64,000 nt of DNA from Trichomonas vaginalis G3 (lineage: Eukaryota; Parabasalia; Trichomonadida; Trichomonadidae). The position numbers and the translations under genes were made by a program. Location: NCBI RefSeq assembly GCF_026262505.1, contig NC_067206.1, forward strand, positions 25,683,896 to 25,747,895, read 5' to 3'. Every line of letters begins with the position of its first letter. The first letter of the stretch is position 1. Below are positions 19,518 through 29,282 of this stretch, one piece after another. Below the pieces are notes generated by a model. The model made no database searches. It had not been told where the DNA came from and saw nothing but the letters and a program-made list of their open reading frames with translations.

Positions 19518-21959
19518 TTACATATTTTCGTTTATCAATTCTGTTAAACCTGCTTCAGGAATTCCTTGTCCATTAGTGATTTTATGAATCATCTGGGATA
19601 AAGCAATTAATTCTCTTTTATCTTTCTTAAGATTAGCTATTCTTGAATTCTGAATATTGATCAAATCTGAATAATGCTCATTTTCTGCCTTGAGACCATC
19701 ATTTGTCTTCTTTAACGCACTAATTTCTTCTCTGAGCCTCTTGAGTTCATCAGTTATTTGCAATTCTTTATCTGATTTAGACTTGAGCAAAATTTGTGTT
19801 TTCTCTAAGTTTTCCAGAGCTTCTCTCATCTTCGATCTAGATTTTTCAACATCACTGTTTAATACATCTGTCTTTTGCTGCGATTCAATTAATAATTTGT
19901 CAACCACACCTTTCTTCTTCTTTTCTTCAGCTAATTTAGCTTGTAATAAATCAATTTCTTCTTCTGCTTCTCTCAACTTTTGAATTGTTGATTGGAATTT
20001 TTCTTCCGTATCAGCATGAGTTTCAGACAGTTGACTAAATTGGGCTTCTGTTTCTTGATAAACAGACATCTTAGTTTGAAGTTTCTGAATCTTTTTATTT
20101 GCTCTATCAATTTCTTGTTCAGAATTTGATAATTGCTCTGACAAATTCTGCAATTCAGTATCTGAATTTTTGAGTTCAACAACAGCTCTTTTTAGTTTTT
20201 CCTTCTTAGAATTATATCTCTGCTTGAGTGATTCATAAGATTTCATTAAATCCCCAAGCTTTTGCTGAGCGAAGTCGTTTTGGGTCTTTGAGATCTCGCT
20301 AATTTCTTTTAGCTCTGATAATTCCTTTTCACTTAGATCCCTTTCTACTTCAATTTCTCTAATTTTTTGCATATATTCTTGATGTAACTCTCTTGATTTC
20401 ATAATTGCTTGTGATTTCTCTTTCTTACTCTCTTTATTGATCAATAGGAAACCACTAATAACAGCATCAGTAAGAGAGTCATTAAGATTCGGTGGTTTCT
20501 GTTTGACACCATTAATGATGATAGAAAGAGCATAGATTGAATCAGATATAACTCTTCTATTTTGGGATACTGATAAGCATTGAACAAGTAATGCTGGAAA
20601 TGTTGAATCAACAATAATTTCTCTGAGTCTTAGTAACCAGTTTGTAAAGAATTTGGCTGCATTATAAAGGAATAAGAAAAAGTGAACTGCTGCAAATGAA
20701 TAAGTGTTTTCAATACAGCGCTGAAAGGCGAAGAAGACTTGATCTTCATTTGTCTGAAGCATTTTAAGAACATATGTTGGGGCATCTTGGCTTTGAATGA
20801 TGATTTGGAGTATTAATAATGCAGATGAAACTTTATCGATTGTATTATCTCTTGTATTATTAATAATTAACTTGAGAGATGTAAGGAATGGTGCTTCAAT
20901 TGATTCATTTAATATTGGAGGCTTTGATTCTTCGAAAATTGCTTGCAAAAGGTGAGTTGCCGCAATTGCAACAAAATTATCTTCGGTGCTAATGATAAAG
21001 TTAAAATATTTAGCGAAGAAATCAGGCTGTTGAAGTAAAGAAAAGATTTTCGATTGTGGTTTACTTGCAATTTCGTTAATTAATCTAAATAATATGAATG
21101 CTCTCATTCCTGTTGACTTTAAAGCAGAATTTATAAGTTGCTCTTGATCGTCTAAACTAAGCTGTAAGGTTTGCGATAAATGTAGTATGATTGACGAAGA
21201 GAGTTGTGTTGATAACGGAATAGATGGCGGAGTTATTAAAGCGGAGAATGCTACTTTCATTGATGTTTCAGCATCAATACTACGTGAGAATATGGCACAG
21301 AGTGATGCAAGCGATGCAAGCATGACATTATGATCTGGAGATGTTAATAATGAAGCGATTTTTCTCTTGAATGCAGTAATGTTAGGCATAGTTTCTAAAT
21401 AGCTTAAAGCTGTTGCTGAATTATTAGCAAATCCTGCCACAGCTGCAATACTGTAAGCAGAAAGTTGAGGATGCTCGACTAATGAAATAAGAACGGAAAA
21501 GAGCATTTGAATTGCTGATGTTAATGTTATTAAAACTTGGCTAGATTGCGATAAGGCAGCAATAAATTCTATTGGATATAACAAATGAGAAGGCTGCGGA
21601 TCTAAGATGGTATCATTAGACACATTTCTCTGGAAAAATATAGGTATTAATCTATCAAGTGGAGTATAGGTTGCAATTAACGAAAGTAAATCAGGATGAT
21701 CTAAACAAAGAGTTGTTAAAAATGTGAGAATTGTAACCTGAGCATGAGGCATTTCTTCTTCATGTGGTGATGGAAATGGTTTTTCGAGTAATATATCGTA
21801 TAAAAGCCCTAAGAAATCTGGAAATTTTGGATCTCGCTGTATATTTGATAAAGAATCCGAATCAATTTCTAAGTTTGCTATAAATTGAGATATTATGCTT
21901 TTTGCCGCATCAGGTTGTGATTTATTTGATTCACAAGCCTTAAGAATTGGGCAAAGCAT
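19518..21959 (-). CDS. Armadillo-like plus coiled-coil host protein (CIP2A- or p115-like architecture)
   Basis: 813 aa. Residues 1 to about 510 are helical repeats of armadillo/HEAT character, with many short hydrophobic helices (for example ILTFLTTLCLDHPDLLSLIA). From about 515 to 790 there is an unbroken coiled-coil (KESKKEKSQAIMKSRELHQE onward, rich in Glu, Lys, Gln, Ser). This head-plus-coil layout is seen in CIP2A and in the Uso1/p115 vesicle tether; I cannot decide between them from sequence alone. No membrane segment or signal peptide. The gene has no visible intron and diverges from the gene at 22148. It is the only large clearly host gene in the window and reads whole. Confidence 0.8.
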   Translation of the reverse strand: MLCPILKACESNKSQPDAAKSIISQFIANLEIDSDSLSNIQRDPKFPDFLGLLYDILLEKPFPSPHEEEMPHAQVTILTFLTTLCLDHPDLLSLIATYTPLDRLIPIFFQRNVSNDTILDPQPSHLLYPIEFIAALSQSSQVLITLTSAIQMLFSVLISLVEHPQLSAYSIAAVAGFANNSATALSYLETMPNITAFKRKIASLLTSPDHNVMLASLASLCAIFSRSIDAETSMKVAFSALITPPSIPLSTQLSSSIILHLSQTLQLSLDDQEQLINSALKSTGMRAFILFRLINEIASKPQSKIFSLLQQPDFFAKYFNFIISTEDNFVAIAATHLLQAIFEESKPPILNESIEAPFLTSLKLIINNTRDNTIDKVSSALLILQIIIQSQDAPTYVLKMLQTNEDQVFFAFQRCIENTYSFAAVHFFLFLYNAAKFFTNWLLRLREIIVDSTFPALLVQCLSVSQNRRVISDSIYALSIIINGVKQKPPNLNDSLTDAVISGFLLINKESKKEKSQAIMKSRELHQEYMQKIREIEVERDLSEKELSELKEISEISKTQNDFAQQKLGDLMKSYESLKQRYNSKKEKLKRAVVELKNSDTELQNLSEQLSNSEQEIDRANKKIQKLQTKMSVYQETEAQFSQLSETHADTEEKFQSTIQKLREAEEEIDLLQAKLAEEKKKKGVVDKLLIESQQKTDVLNSDVEKSRSKMREALENLEKTQILLKSKSDKELQITDELKRLREEISALKKTNDGLKAENEHYSDLINIQNSRIANLKKDKRELIALSQMIHKITNGQGIPEAGLTELINENM

Positions 21960-22147
21960 AATTCCTTTAACGTCTTTCTCTCAATTTTTTCCAAAAAATT
22001 TCATGCTTTCTTTTATTGCTTTTTTGTTTCTTGGATACTTGAAGATTCATTATTTTTAATTACTAACAGATATCAAAAATTCATAATACAATTTTGGGGG
22101 AGCGTTAATTTATTTTTGGGGAAAATATCAAGCGTTAAAAAATAAAG
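21960..22147. promoter_or_regulatory. Bidirectional host promoter region
   Basis: 188 bp between divergent start codons. CGTTAAA lies 8-14 bp upstream of both ATGs (GACGTTAAAGGAATT before the minus gene, AAGCGTTAAAAAATAAAG before the plus gene), and another GCGTTAA lies about 40 bp further in. No TCAYW initiator is evident at either start. The shared heptamer is a candidate core promoter element. Confidence 0.4.
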
Positions 22148-22432
22148 ATGATGATGTATGATGAGAACGATTCGCTGGCTTTCGATAGAGAGCCACCGGA
22201 AGTTTTTATTCCAAGTTGCCCATGGATGTCAGTAGTTAAACATAGTATTGGTTTTGAAAGTCCTTTTGATCTTCCATCAAAATCATTCATGAAATCACGC
22301 GAAGTCAACTTTGTTGGTGAAAATGGCGATGAAAATCAAGCTCCAGGCGAAGATTTCACAAAATTATGCAGTTTTCGATATATACCGAATAAGTTATTTA
22401 ATATTAATATAGTTTACGAAAATGAACAATAA
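22148..22432 (+). CDS. Unidentified 94-aa host protein
   Basis: Starts MMMYDENDSLAFDREPPEVF and contains CPWMSVVKHSIGFESPFDLP and a C-terminal aromatic strand FNINIVYENEQ. Acidic and soluble, with no signal or membrane segment. It is divergent from the armadillo/coiled-coil gene and is preceded by the same CGTTAAA motif, which supports a real host gene. Family not recognised. Confidence 0.55.
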   Translation: MMMYDENDSLAFDREPPEVFIPSCPWMSVVKHSIGFESPFDLPSKSFMKSREVNFVGENGDENQAPGEDFTKLCSFRYIPNKLFNINIVYENEQ

Positions 22433-22619
22433 AAATTGTTAGTTTATCCTATTAATACGCTTACATTTTACAGTTTTTTTTTGTTTTTTGAGATTTATAT
22501 TTTGAATTTTTTACTTGTTACTATCATTGAATCGCTCATATTGCATAAGTCATGTGTTTCATTTAAGTCATTCCACATTTTTGCTAACCTTTGAAAAAAA
22601 TTAAATATGAAATGAAAGT

Positions 22620-22770
22620 AGTAGTATATGAAGGGTTGTGTGACTTTTTTGTTACATCTATATATAGACGATGCATTAAAATATATTTATTTATAAACGC
22701 ATTAAAAAAATTAACATTAATTTTAAAATAATTTATTTTTTATCTTTTATAAAAGAAGCTATATATAGAT
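22620..22770. repeat. Left terminus of Polinton B
   Basis: AGTAGTATATGAAGGGTTGT at the outer end matches the termini of A and C. Inward it passes into AT-rich sequence shared with the region near 62040-62090 of element C (TTAACATTAATTTTAAAATA). The six bases before it are GAAAGT. Confidence 0.7.
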
Positions 22771-22838
22771 GATGTCAGATATTCCGCGATTAATTAAACA
22801 TTGTTTAAATCCTGAATGGAATCATAAACGAGTAAAAT
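22771..22838 (+). pseudogene. Remnant of the terminal-region gene in B
   Basis: Reads MMSDIPRLIKHCLNPEW, matching the start of the 163-aa gene at 61533-62024 of element C. Only the beginning is recognisable here. Confidence 0.6.
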
Positions 22839-22942
22839 AAACTTTAAAAAAAATTAAACGAAAGACTATCAAAAGATAGAGTTGAAAAGTAATGGTAATG
22901 ATGAAGAAGAATTTGATGAGTTCAACATAGAACTTTAAGAAA

Positions 22943-23310
22943 CTAATGATTATTTGAATTTATGAAATCAATTATTTGATTCATTCTTTCTTCAATCTCT
23001 TCTATTCTTTTTGTTAAATCATCTATTTTCATTAATGAGGTGATTCTTGATTGGGGAATAGATTTCAAACTAACCACCCCTTTTATTTTTGAAATTTTGA
23101 ATCCATCAACTTTAAACATTTTATTCAATTTACACGTTGTCAATTCTTCAAATAATTTTTTATTATTAGCATAATAGTCATTAAATTCTTCAACAGATGA
23201 AAAAATTTTTATTTCAGTAATTGGTTTAACAACGTTTATTTTTTGTTGAATATTTTCACTTTCATTTATTTCTTCCTCCTCTGTTTCATTTATTTTTAAA
23301 AATCGGTTTC
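22943..23310 (-). pseudogene. Coiled-coil protein of Polinton B
   Basis: Homologue of the 122-aa gene at 16711-17079, with the same KMFKVDGFKISKIKG core and the same LTKRIEEIEERMNQ coiled-coil end. The copy is broken. It is next to the B left terminus, as expected for this gene. Confidence 0.6.
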
Positions 23311-23378
23311 ATTTATCATTAAATAAAATAATTGAATATAAGTGATGAAATATATTTTTTAATTAATATTAAATCAAC

Positions 23379-23622
23379 TATGGCGGCAGGATTCTTTTTT
23401 AAAAATTATGGGATGGAATTAAGAAAGCTGCGGGTTGGGTTTATAAAAAGATTATTAAACCCGTTGCAAACTTTTTGGCCACCAGTAGCGAAAACGCAGG
23501 AACTATCATAGGTGGGAGTATTAGGTACTAAAGCAGGTAATCCGGCGATGGGAGCACAAGCAGGTAACGCAGTTCGTTGTGGAATTGCTGAAGGAATACT
23601 TAATAAAATAGGAGGTAGATAG
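23379..23622 (+). pseudogene. Gly-rich small hydrophobic protein of Polinton B
   Basis: Homologue of the region at 58715-58950 in C. Starts with MAAGFF and continues into sequence related to KPVANFLAPVAKTAGTI and a Gly/Ala-rich C-terminal part (GNAIGGIAEGILNKIGG). The family looks like a short membrane-active peptide. This copy is broken. It is convergent with the 71-aa gene that begins with the same MAAGFF. Confidence 0.5.
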
Positions 23623-23647
23623 TGGAAAAAATAAATAAATATTATTT

Positions 23648-23863
23648 TTATCTTAGTATCGGTTGTAGTCTTTGATAAACTTTTTCTCCTTTATTTAATA
23701 TTTCTCTTATTGGGGCAGCTTTTGGTGTTATTGATTCAGCAACATCACTAATTGCTTCTTTATTCTTAAATATCCAATTTGCTCCCTTCTTCATTGTTTC
23801 CCAAACTTTATGCGCTCCTCTTTTTACTCTATCCCATAATTTCTTAAAGAATCCTGCAGCCAT
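23648..23863 (-). CDS. 71-aa cationic amphipathic protein, Polinton B
   Basis: Starts MAAGFFKKLWDRVKRGAHK; the ATG at 23863 is chosen because the same start is conserved in C (58476) and upstream codons belong to the overlapping capsid leader. The N-terminal 35 residues form a strongly cationic amphipathic helix with Trp residues, as in membrane-disrupting entry peptides such as adenovirus pVI; the rest is a second helix. It sits between the Gly-rich gene and the major capsid gene, divergent from the latter. The role in membrane penetration is an inference. Confidence 0.55.
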   Translation of the reverse strand: MAAGFFKKLWDRVKRGAHKVWETMKKGANWIFKNKEAISDVAESITPKAAPIREILNKGEKVYQRLQPILR

Positions 23864-23929
23864 AGTTGATTTAATATTAATTAAAAATTCATTTTCATCT
23901 TTTAATTTTGATTTTTTATTTATTAATAA

Positions 23930-25566
23930 ATGACGACTAACTATTTGGTGCCAAACACTAAACCGATTAATGGAAATGTGTTTCATTCATTCGAAAAGAT
24001 AAATGAAATATTCGCAAAGAATGACGGTAGAAGATATTATAGAGAACTTGAAAGTTCATGCTATGACTCTGATGCTCCATATTTTGATGATAAACAAACT
24101 CATTTAAGAATTACAAATCCAGCTCATGATGTGAACCAATTAGGTGACACATATATTAAACGCAAAGTTAAAGCAACTCTAGTTTCAAATAAAGCTTTCA
24201 CATGCGATGCCGCTTTTAAATGCATGCGTTTATTCGTTGGTTACAAATCATCAAATCAAAGCTTTAAACAATTAGAAGTAGAAACTGAAAGAGGTGATGC
24301 TGGTTATCTTCAGATGGATTGCGCCCGTGAATCTTTCGCATTTGCAACATATAAACCAAAATCAGAAAGGAAAGTTAAAAAGTTTGTTCATTCGTTATAT
24401 AATAATGTTCAAAAATATGATAACTCAGTATGTGGTAATATATTGACCCTTCAGAAGTTTTCAAGAACGCAAATGAAGAAGTTGATGTCACTTTTGATAT
24501 GATTATTCCGGTAAATGATTTGTTAGCATTTCAGGCGTTCGATGATTATCCTAAATCATTTGGTGATATCATTCTTAAATATTATGTTTTCAGGGATACT
24601 TTAGTATTTTGTCAGGTTGACCCGTTAAGAGTTGCTGATTTACAAAATTACGTTTATGAAAAGATAACTGATAAAATTATGAAAAGATTATGAATCATGT
24701 TTATAAATATGATCGCAAATTCCAACAAATCGGACTTCCTGCCAAATTAATTACAAGCTTAGCCGCCACATCTGCTGACGCAACAGTTGATAATGTTATT
24801 ATTTCATGCACAAAGATGGAAGTTTTAGAGGATAAATGCATTACACCAGGATACGGTTTAATTGAAGAATCAGTTAAAGCAATACCACGTTTATTTAGTA
24901 AGGAAGATCCATTCATGATTCCAGCTCAACATATTGACGTTCGTTCACTAAATGGAGGTTGCATCACTCCTGAAGGTATTAGCTCAGATTTCTCATACGC
25001 TCTTCATAATGTTACAGATGTTGTGTTAACATTTCCAAAGAATGCAATGCAAGAACAGTTTTAGAAAATCCAATGCTTCGAGGTCTTCAGGTCACTATAG
25101 ATTCCAGAAACTTCCCCGATCAAGCGATGACCACAGTGGGTGACATATTCTTTACACGTATGCTTCAAGCTTCTGATTTAGATGGAGTGAATGAATGCAC
25201 GAAGAATACGAGGACTCATTAACTAGACCACTGAATGATGATGATGGCACGCCATTAGCTAGAACATGGAAAGACCAAACTTCATTCTTATGCACTATTC
25301 CAGTTCAACGTGATGGAGCGGGTATATTCTTTGATGGATTAGAAACTTTCAACTCACAAGTTACAGTACAAGTGAAAGCTTATCCAATCATTCAGGGTGA
25401 AAATGACACTTACTGTTCAAAGGTGACAAATCCTCCTCAGGTTTGGTTTACTAGGACTACATATTGGACATGGACACCGGATGAAGGTTTGAAATATCAT
25501 CCAACAGGTACACCACCACAGTATAGAAGTTCATATGATGAAATATTGATGAATAGAAATGTTTAA
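23930..25566 (+). pseudogene. Major capsid protein region (double jelly-roll type), Polinton B
   Basis: Protein-like sequence of about 540 residues beginning MTTNYLVPNTKPINGNVFHS. Recognisable stretches include LRGLQVTIDSRNFPDQAM, FLCTIPVQRDGAGIFFDG and the C-terminal QVWFTRTTYWTWTPDEG. Size, beta-rich character and position directly before the packaging ATPase fit the Polinton major capsid protein. The region is broken in about five places. The C copy is at 56776-58408. The double jelly-roll call is inferred from family context rather than from a diagnostic motif. Confidence 0.6.
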
Positions 25567-25590
25567 AATTATAAATTTATTTTTGATTAA

Positions 25591-26415
25591 ATGGATTTAA
25601 ATTCATCCACCCCTTATGAAGAATTAGCAGGAGTATATAATACATACGTAGATGATATGATTAATGAAGCATTGAGTGATAATAGAAATGCTCTATCTAA
25701 GGAAAAATTAATGAAAATTCCATATTCTGAATGTTACTTAAATTCAATCACTGCAGCAATTGGTAAACAAAAAAGGTAAAACATTAACGATATTAAAACA
25801 AATTATCATTATTGCTAACACTTCCCCCTATTCACATGTGTTAATTTATATCAACCGTTCAGGTTCACCTTCAGATGATACATTTGAATCTTTAAAGCAT
25901 TTAATCAAAATTCCAATTATTTATTTATCACAAGAAGAAGCAGAAGATTATTTAAAAAACTTTTTAATGTATAAAGAATTATATAATACAATCAAGAAGC
26001 AAGGATTAGAGGATAAAATTATTGATAAACAACGGGATGAATTATTTGAAACACTTTCTATTTCAAATTTTGATAGAGAATTTTTGCATTCACTCATTTT
26101 TCTAGATGATGCAGTGAAATCAAAACTAATAACAAATGAGAAATCATATTTTAATCAGTTATTAACTCAATGTCGACACATTCAGTGTTCATTCTTCATG
26201 GCTGTTCAATACTTCAAAGCATTAAGCACAAACATTAAATCAAATCTATCAACACTTTTCATTTTCAGTGGTTTAGTCGTCAACAGTTGAACGTTATGCT
26301 TTATCAAGTGAATTTACCAATGAGCATTAATGAACTTTACACACAATATCAGCAATTAGGTGAACATGGAAAAATAATAGTTGATTTAAATAAAGGAAGT
26401 GTTAAATTTGATTAA
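25591..26415 (+). pseudogene. Packaging ATPase region, Polinton B
   Basis: About 270 residues. N-terminal lead MDLNSSTPYEELAG, a P-loop region around KGKTLTILKQIIII, a Walker-B-like LHSLIFLDDA and the sensor-like LLTQCRHIQCSFFMAVQYF. It packages the DNA genome into capsids in this family. It follows the major capsid region by 25 bp. The copy is broken in a couple of places; the C copy is at 55928-56747. Confidence 0.7.
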
Positions 26416-26457
26416 CTTTTTATAATTAATTTTTATTTTTTATTTATAATTAAACAT

Positions 26458-27322
26458 GACAGAAATAAATCTTCTACAGGTTCCATTAAAACAAGGGACA
26501 AACAAAAGGGTGCATATAATAGAACTATGAAAGTTCCTGATGGAATGAAAGAATTAGTTCATATTGTTGCTGGTCTTCAAAAAGATGTTAAACAAATGAG
26601 AAACGTTTTAACATTACCAGAAGCTCAAGCATATGCCAAACGTCATGGTCCAAATTGGGAAGCACACGAAGCAGACATTACGGGTCCAAATGGAAAACCT
26701 GATGGTATAAATGAAGTTTTCGTTACTGATGGTCAAGGTAATATTAAAGTCATAAATGGTTATAAATTAACTATATCTGATTATCCTAAACGTAAAGCAT
26801 ATAATGAACGTTATCCTATGCAATTTGATGAAAATGGAAAAGCTGTTAAACAATACATTGGAGAAGGTGAAAATGGTCCAATTAATTCATACCGTTAATC
26901 CATATTCTTATTTCAATGAAGAATTAAATGCTATTGAAGAGGGACCGGATGGATTACCACGATATTCTAACCAGTTTGATGGTCAATATGCAAATATTAG
27001 ACCTGAAATTTCAGCTAAGAAATTCTTTAAAGTTGCTTTATTCGATCCAGTTTTCGCAAATGTTAAAGATGAACTTAAACAGCAATTCCAACCAATTATA
27101 GTAGCAAGAATTGCATCAGGTGCTTTATCTCAAGCATTCAAAGATTTAATTAAGAAACCATTATATCAGCAACGAGGTTTAACTTATGATTTAGTTAAGG
27201 AATCAGATAAAAGAAAATTTGAGAAATCAGATGATTATAAGAATGCAATTAATGAATATATTCGGTCTATTAATTTCGATGAAAAGCTAAAAATCAACTT
27301 CATGAACAAATACAGGGAATAA
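26458..27322 (+). pseudogene. Conserved Polinton structural protein, unknown role (B)
   Basis: About 285 residues. Contains [40 protein letters not shown] and SAKKFFKVALFDPVF, then a helical C-terminal part (EYIRSINFDEKLKINF). The middle block with its NG-turn strands looks like a small beta domain. It follows the ATPase in both B and C, so it is probably a virion or assembly protein. No named family recognised. Broken here; the C copy is at 54950-55885. Confidence 0.5.
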
Positions 27323-27381
27323 TAGATTCAAAAGTTCCAGCAAAATAAAAGTTTAAATATATTTTTTTTATTCGAATATAA

Positions 27382-27693
27382 ATGAGAAGACGTTTCACTA
27401 GTCAAAAGAACACTAACGCAAAAGCAGAGATTACGGTTGGTTATAACGTAAATGATGATAAATCACGAATTATTCAAAATGTTAAAGTTAATGTTAGCCC
27501 CGAATTAACAAGGTCAGCAACTCAACCAAATTTATTAACTCGTGACTTACCGAAGAATGAGGAGAATGAAGAAAACCATGAGAATGGAGACCCAATCATT
27601 TTATCTGAACCCGGTAAAGAACCTGTTGAAATTCCCACTTATCCAACATACCCCCACCTCTTTCATCAAACATCGAGAACCCATATAAAATAG
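27382..27693 (+). CDS. Unidentified 103-aa protein, Polinton B
   Basis: Begins MRRRFTSQKNTNAKAEITVG, followed by a beta-like stretch, a Glu/Asn-rich linker (EENEENHENG) and a Pro-rich end (EIPTYPTYPHL). It belongs to the morphogenesis block. The C homologue (54556-54903) carries an extra 30-bp double-hairpin segment near the end of this gene. Function unknown. Confidence 0.45.
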   Translation: MRRRFTSQKNTNAKAEITVGYNVNDDKSRIIQNVKVNVSPELTRSATQPNLLTRDLPKNEENEENHENGDPIILSEPGKEPVEIPTYPTYPHLFHQTSRTHIK

Positions 27694-27710
27694 ACATTAA
27701 TTCTGAATTA

Positions 27711-28052
27711 ATGAAAATTTACCGTGATATAATAATTAATAATTATGATTCAATAATAAATTTAATTGACCAATCCGGTTTAATTATTTTACCTTATGAA
27801 TCATTAATTCACATTATCGCCATTCTTTGTGATGTTCAAGATTCAGACGTTAAGATTCAATTTTTCATAGATGATGAGGTTTCATGCTGCGGAACAGTTG
27901 CAAAAATAAATCCTATAAAGGATATTAGCACAATTAAGATATCAAAGAACGGAACAACAACTGAACTTCATTTAACATATAATGATATTTATAATAAAAT
28001 AGTTGATGAATATAAAATATCACTTGAAAAATTCTTTGTTAAGGCTATTTAA
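27711..28052 (+). CDS. Unidentified 113-aa protein, Polinton B
   Basis: Starts MKIYRDIIINNYDSIINLID. Mixed alpha/beta, with DSDVKIQFFIDDEVSCCGTV in the middle and an amphipathic C-terminus. Its end overlaps that of the convergent minus-strand gene by 4 bp. The C homologue is at 54208-54549. Function unknown. Confidence 0.5.
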   Translation: MKIYRDIIINNYDSIINLIDQSGLIILPYESLIHIIAILCDVQDSDVKIQFFIDDEVSCCGTVAKINPIKDISTIKISKNGTTTELHLTYNDIYNKIVDEYKISLEKFFVKAI

Positions 28053-28528
28053 TATTCAAGCATTAACATTATCGAATAATAATCCTTTGAATCATAATCA
28101 ATAATAATTGACCTTTCACCAGTTTCTATCGTTTGTTTTATTTCTTTTTGTTCCCCACTATCCGGATCGGTCATTGTAATTGTTTTTGTTATAGTATCAG
28201 CTTTATCTTTAACTTCAATCTTTTTTCCATCGGGATATTTAAACCAAAATTCCAAAAATTCGATATTGTCAATCTGTTCATATTTTAATCTATCAATTAC
28301 ATTTTTAATACCATCTGAAAATCTTATGAAATGGTCATTATATGGGTTTGATTGAACTAAATTTGAATGAAGTGAAATATAACCTGTTGATGAATATGAC
28401 ATTGACTCATATTTTCTGAAAACACTAAAATTTATAACATGAATGAATTTCTTATTCGTTGAATTTATGAATTCTTGAGGTAATCTTATTCTAGTTTTAT
28501 TTATCACTGGAAAATAACGCTTTACCAT
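28049..28528 (-). CDS. 159-aa beta-rich capsid-associated candidate, Polinton B
   Basis: Starts MVKRYFPVINKTRIRLPQEF; the ATG at 28528 is preferred over an upstream TTG in the same frame. Strand-rich, with MSYSSTGYISLHS and a C-terminal ERSIIIDYDSKDYYSIMLML. It is divergent from the penton-like gene at 28548, with only 19 bp between starts, and convergent with the 113-aa gene. Could be a single jelly-roll minor capsid or cement protein; this is inferred from composition and position. The C homologue is at 53731-54208. Confidence 0.45.
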   Translation of the reverse strand: MVKRYFPVINKTRIRLPQEFINSTNKKFIHVINFSVFRKYESMSYSSTGYISLHSNLVQSNPYNDHFIRFSDGIKNVIDRLKYEQIDNIEFLEFWFKYPDGKKIEVKDKADTITKTITMTDPDSGEQKEIKQTIETGERSIIIDYDSKDYYSIMLMLEY

Positions 28529-28547
28529 ATTTTTAATCGTAATAAAA

Positions 28548-29258
28548 ATGTCAATTATCAATATTATTTCGAATAATAACTGTGAATTAAATTTAACAGT
28601 TAGCGGAATTTATAATGTTACTCTCGTTTCTGTGAGTGGTAAATTTAATCCCATTCTTTTAGACCCTTCAGATTATATATCATTTATTAAAGATGACCAT
28701 GAAAAAACGTATGATATGTATATAAATAATGTGATAGCGAAATGGGATATTAACATGATTTTAAGTTATTTAAATGAATCATTTATCGTATGGTATGAAG
28801 AAAATTTTAAATCAAAACCTGATAAACTTTTTGAACTTGATGAAATAAATAACCTTATTAAATTCCCGCTGAAAATTAAATTTTGTACTCCTCATCTTCG
28901 TTCATTGTTGGGGATATTAAATTTTGAAAAAGATGTTGGGGATGTTTTGTATTCTGACACTGGTTCCAATTTCATTTTAATCAAATGTGATAAAGTTAAT
29001 ACCCCAATGAGATTTTCACACCAAACATTAGACCCTAACTCTTACCCATCAATACAAAACATTTTATCCATCAACTTAAACACATTTTCTTTATCATATC
29101 CGTTTCAATTATCCGGGAATTCATTTATTCTTCATTCAAAAGATTTATCAAATATTAAATTTAGAATAACTGACCTATTTGATTGTGATTTAGAATTCAT
29201 GAATGAAATATTATGGCAATTTCAAATAGAAAAAATAGCTGATGAGATAACGGATTAA
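28548..29258 (+). CDS. Penton-like protein, Polinton B
   Basis: 236 aa, beta-rich throughout: LNLTVSGIYNVTLVSVSGKF at the start, KFCTPHLRSLLGILNF in the centre and KFRITDLFDCDLEF near the end. Size and position between the other capsid genes and the fibre suggest the vertex penton on which the fibre is mounted. The gene ends 25 bp before the fibre start. The C homologue (53000-53709) is broken. Confidence 0.5.
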   Translation: MSIINIISNNNCELNLTVSGIYNVTLVSVSGKFNPILLDPSDYISFIKDDHEKTYDMYINNVIAKWDINMILSYLNESFIVWYEENFKSKPDKLFELDEINNLIKFPLKIKFCTPHLRSLLGILNFEKDVGDVLYSDTGSNFILIKCDKVNTPMRFSHQTLDPNSYPSIQNILSINLNTFSLSYPFQLSGNSFILHSKDLSNIKFRITDLFDCDLEFMNEILWQFQIEKIADEITD

Positions 29259-29282
29259 ATATTTATTTTTAAATCATAATAA

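Noticed and set aside
19690-19983. 97-residue plus-strand frame, Ser/Leu-rich
   Set aside because: Antisense shadow of the coiled-coil part of the 813-aa host gene.
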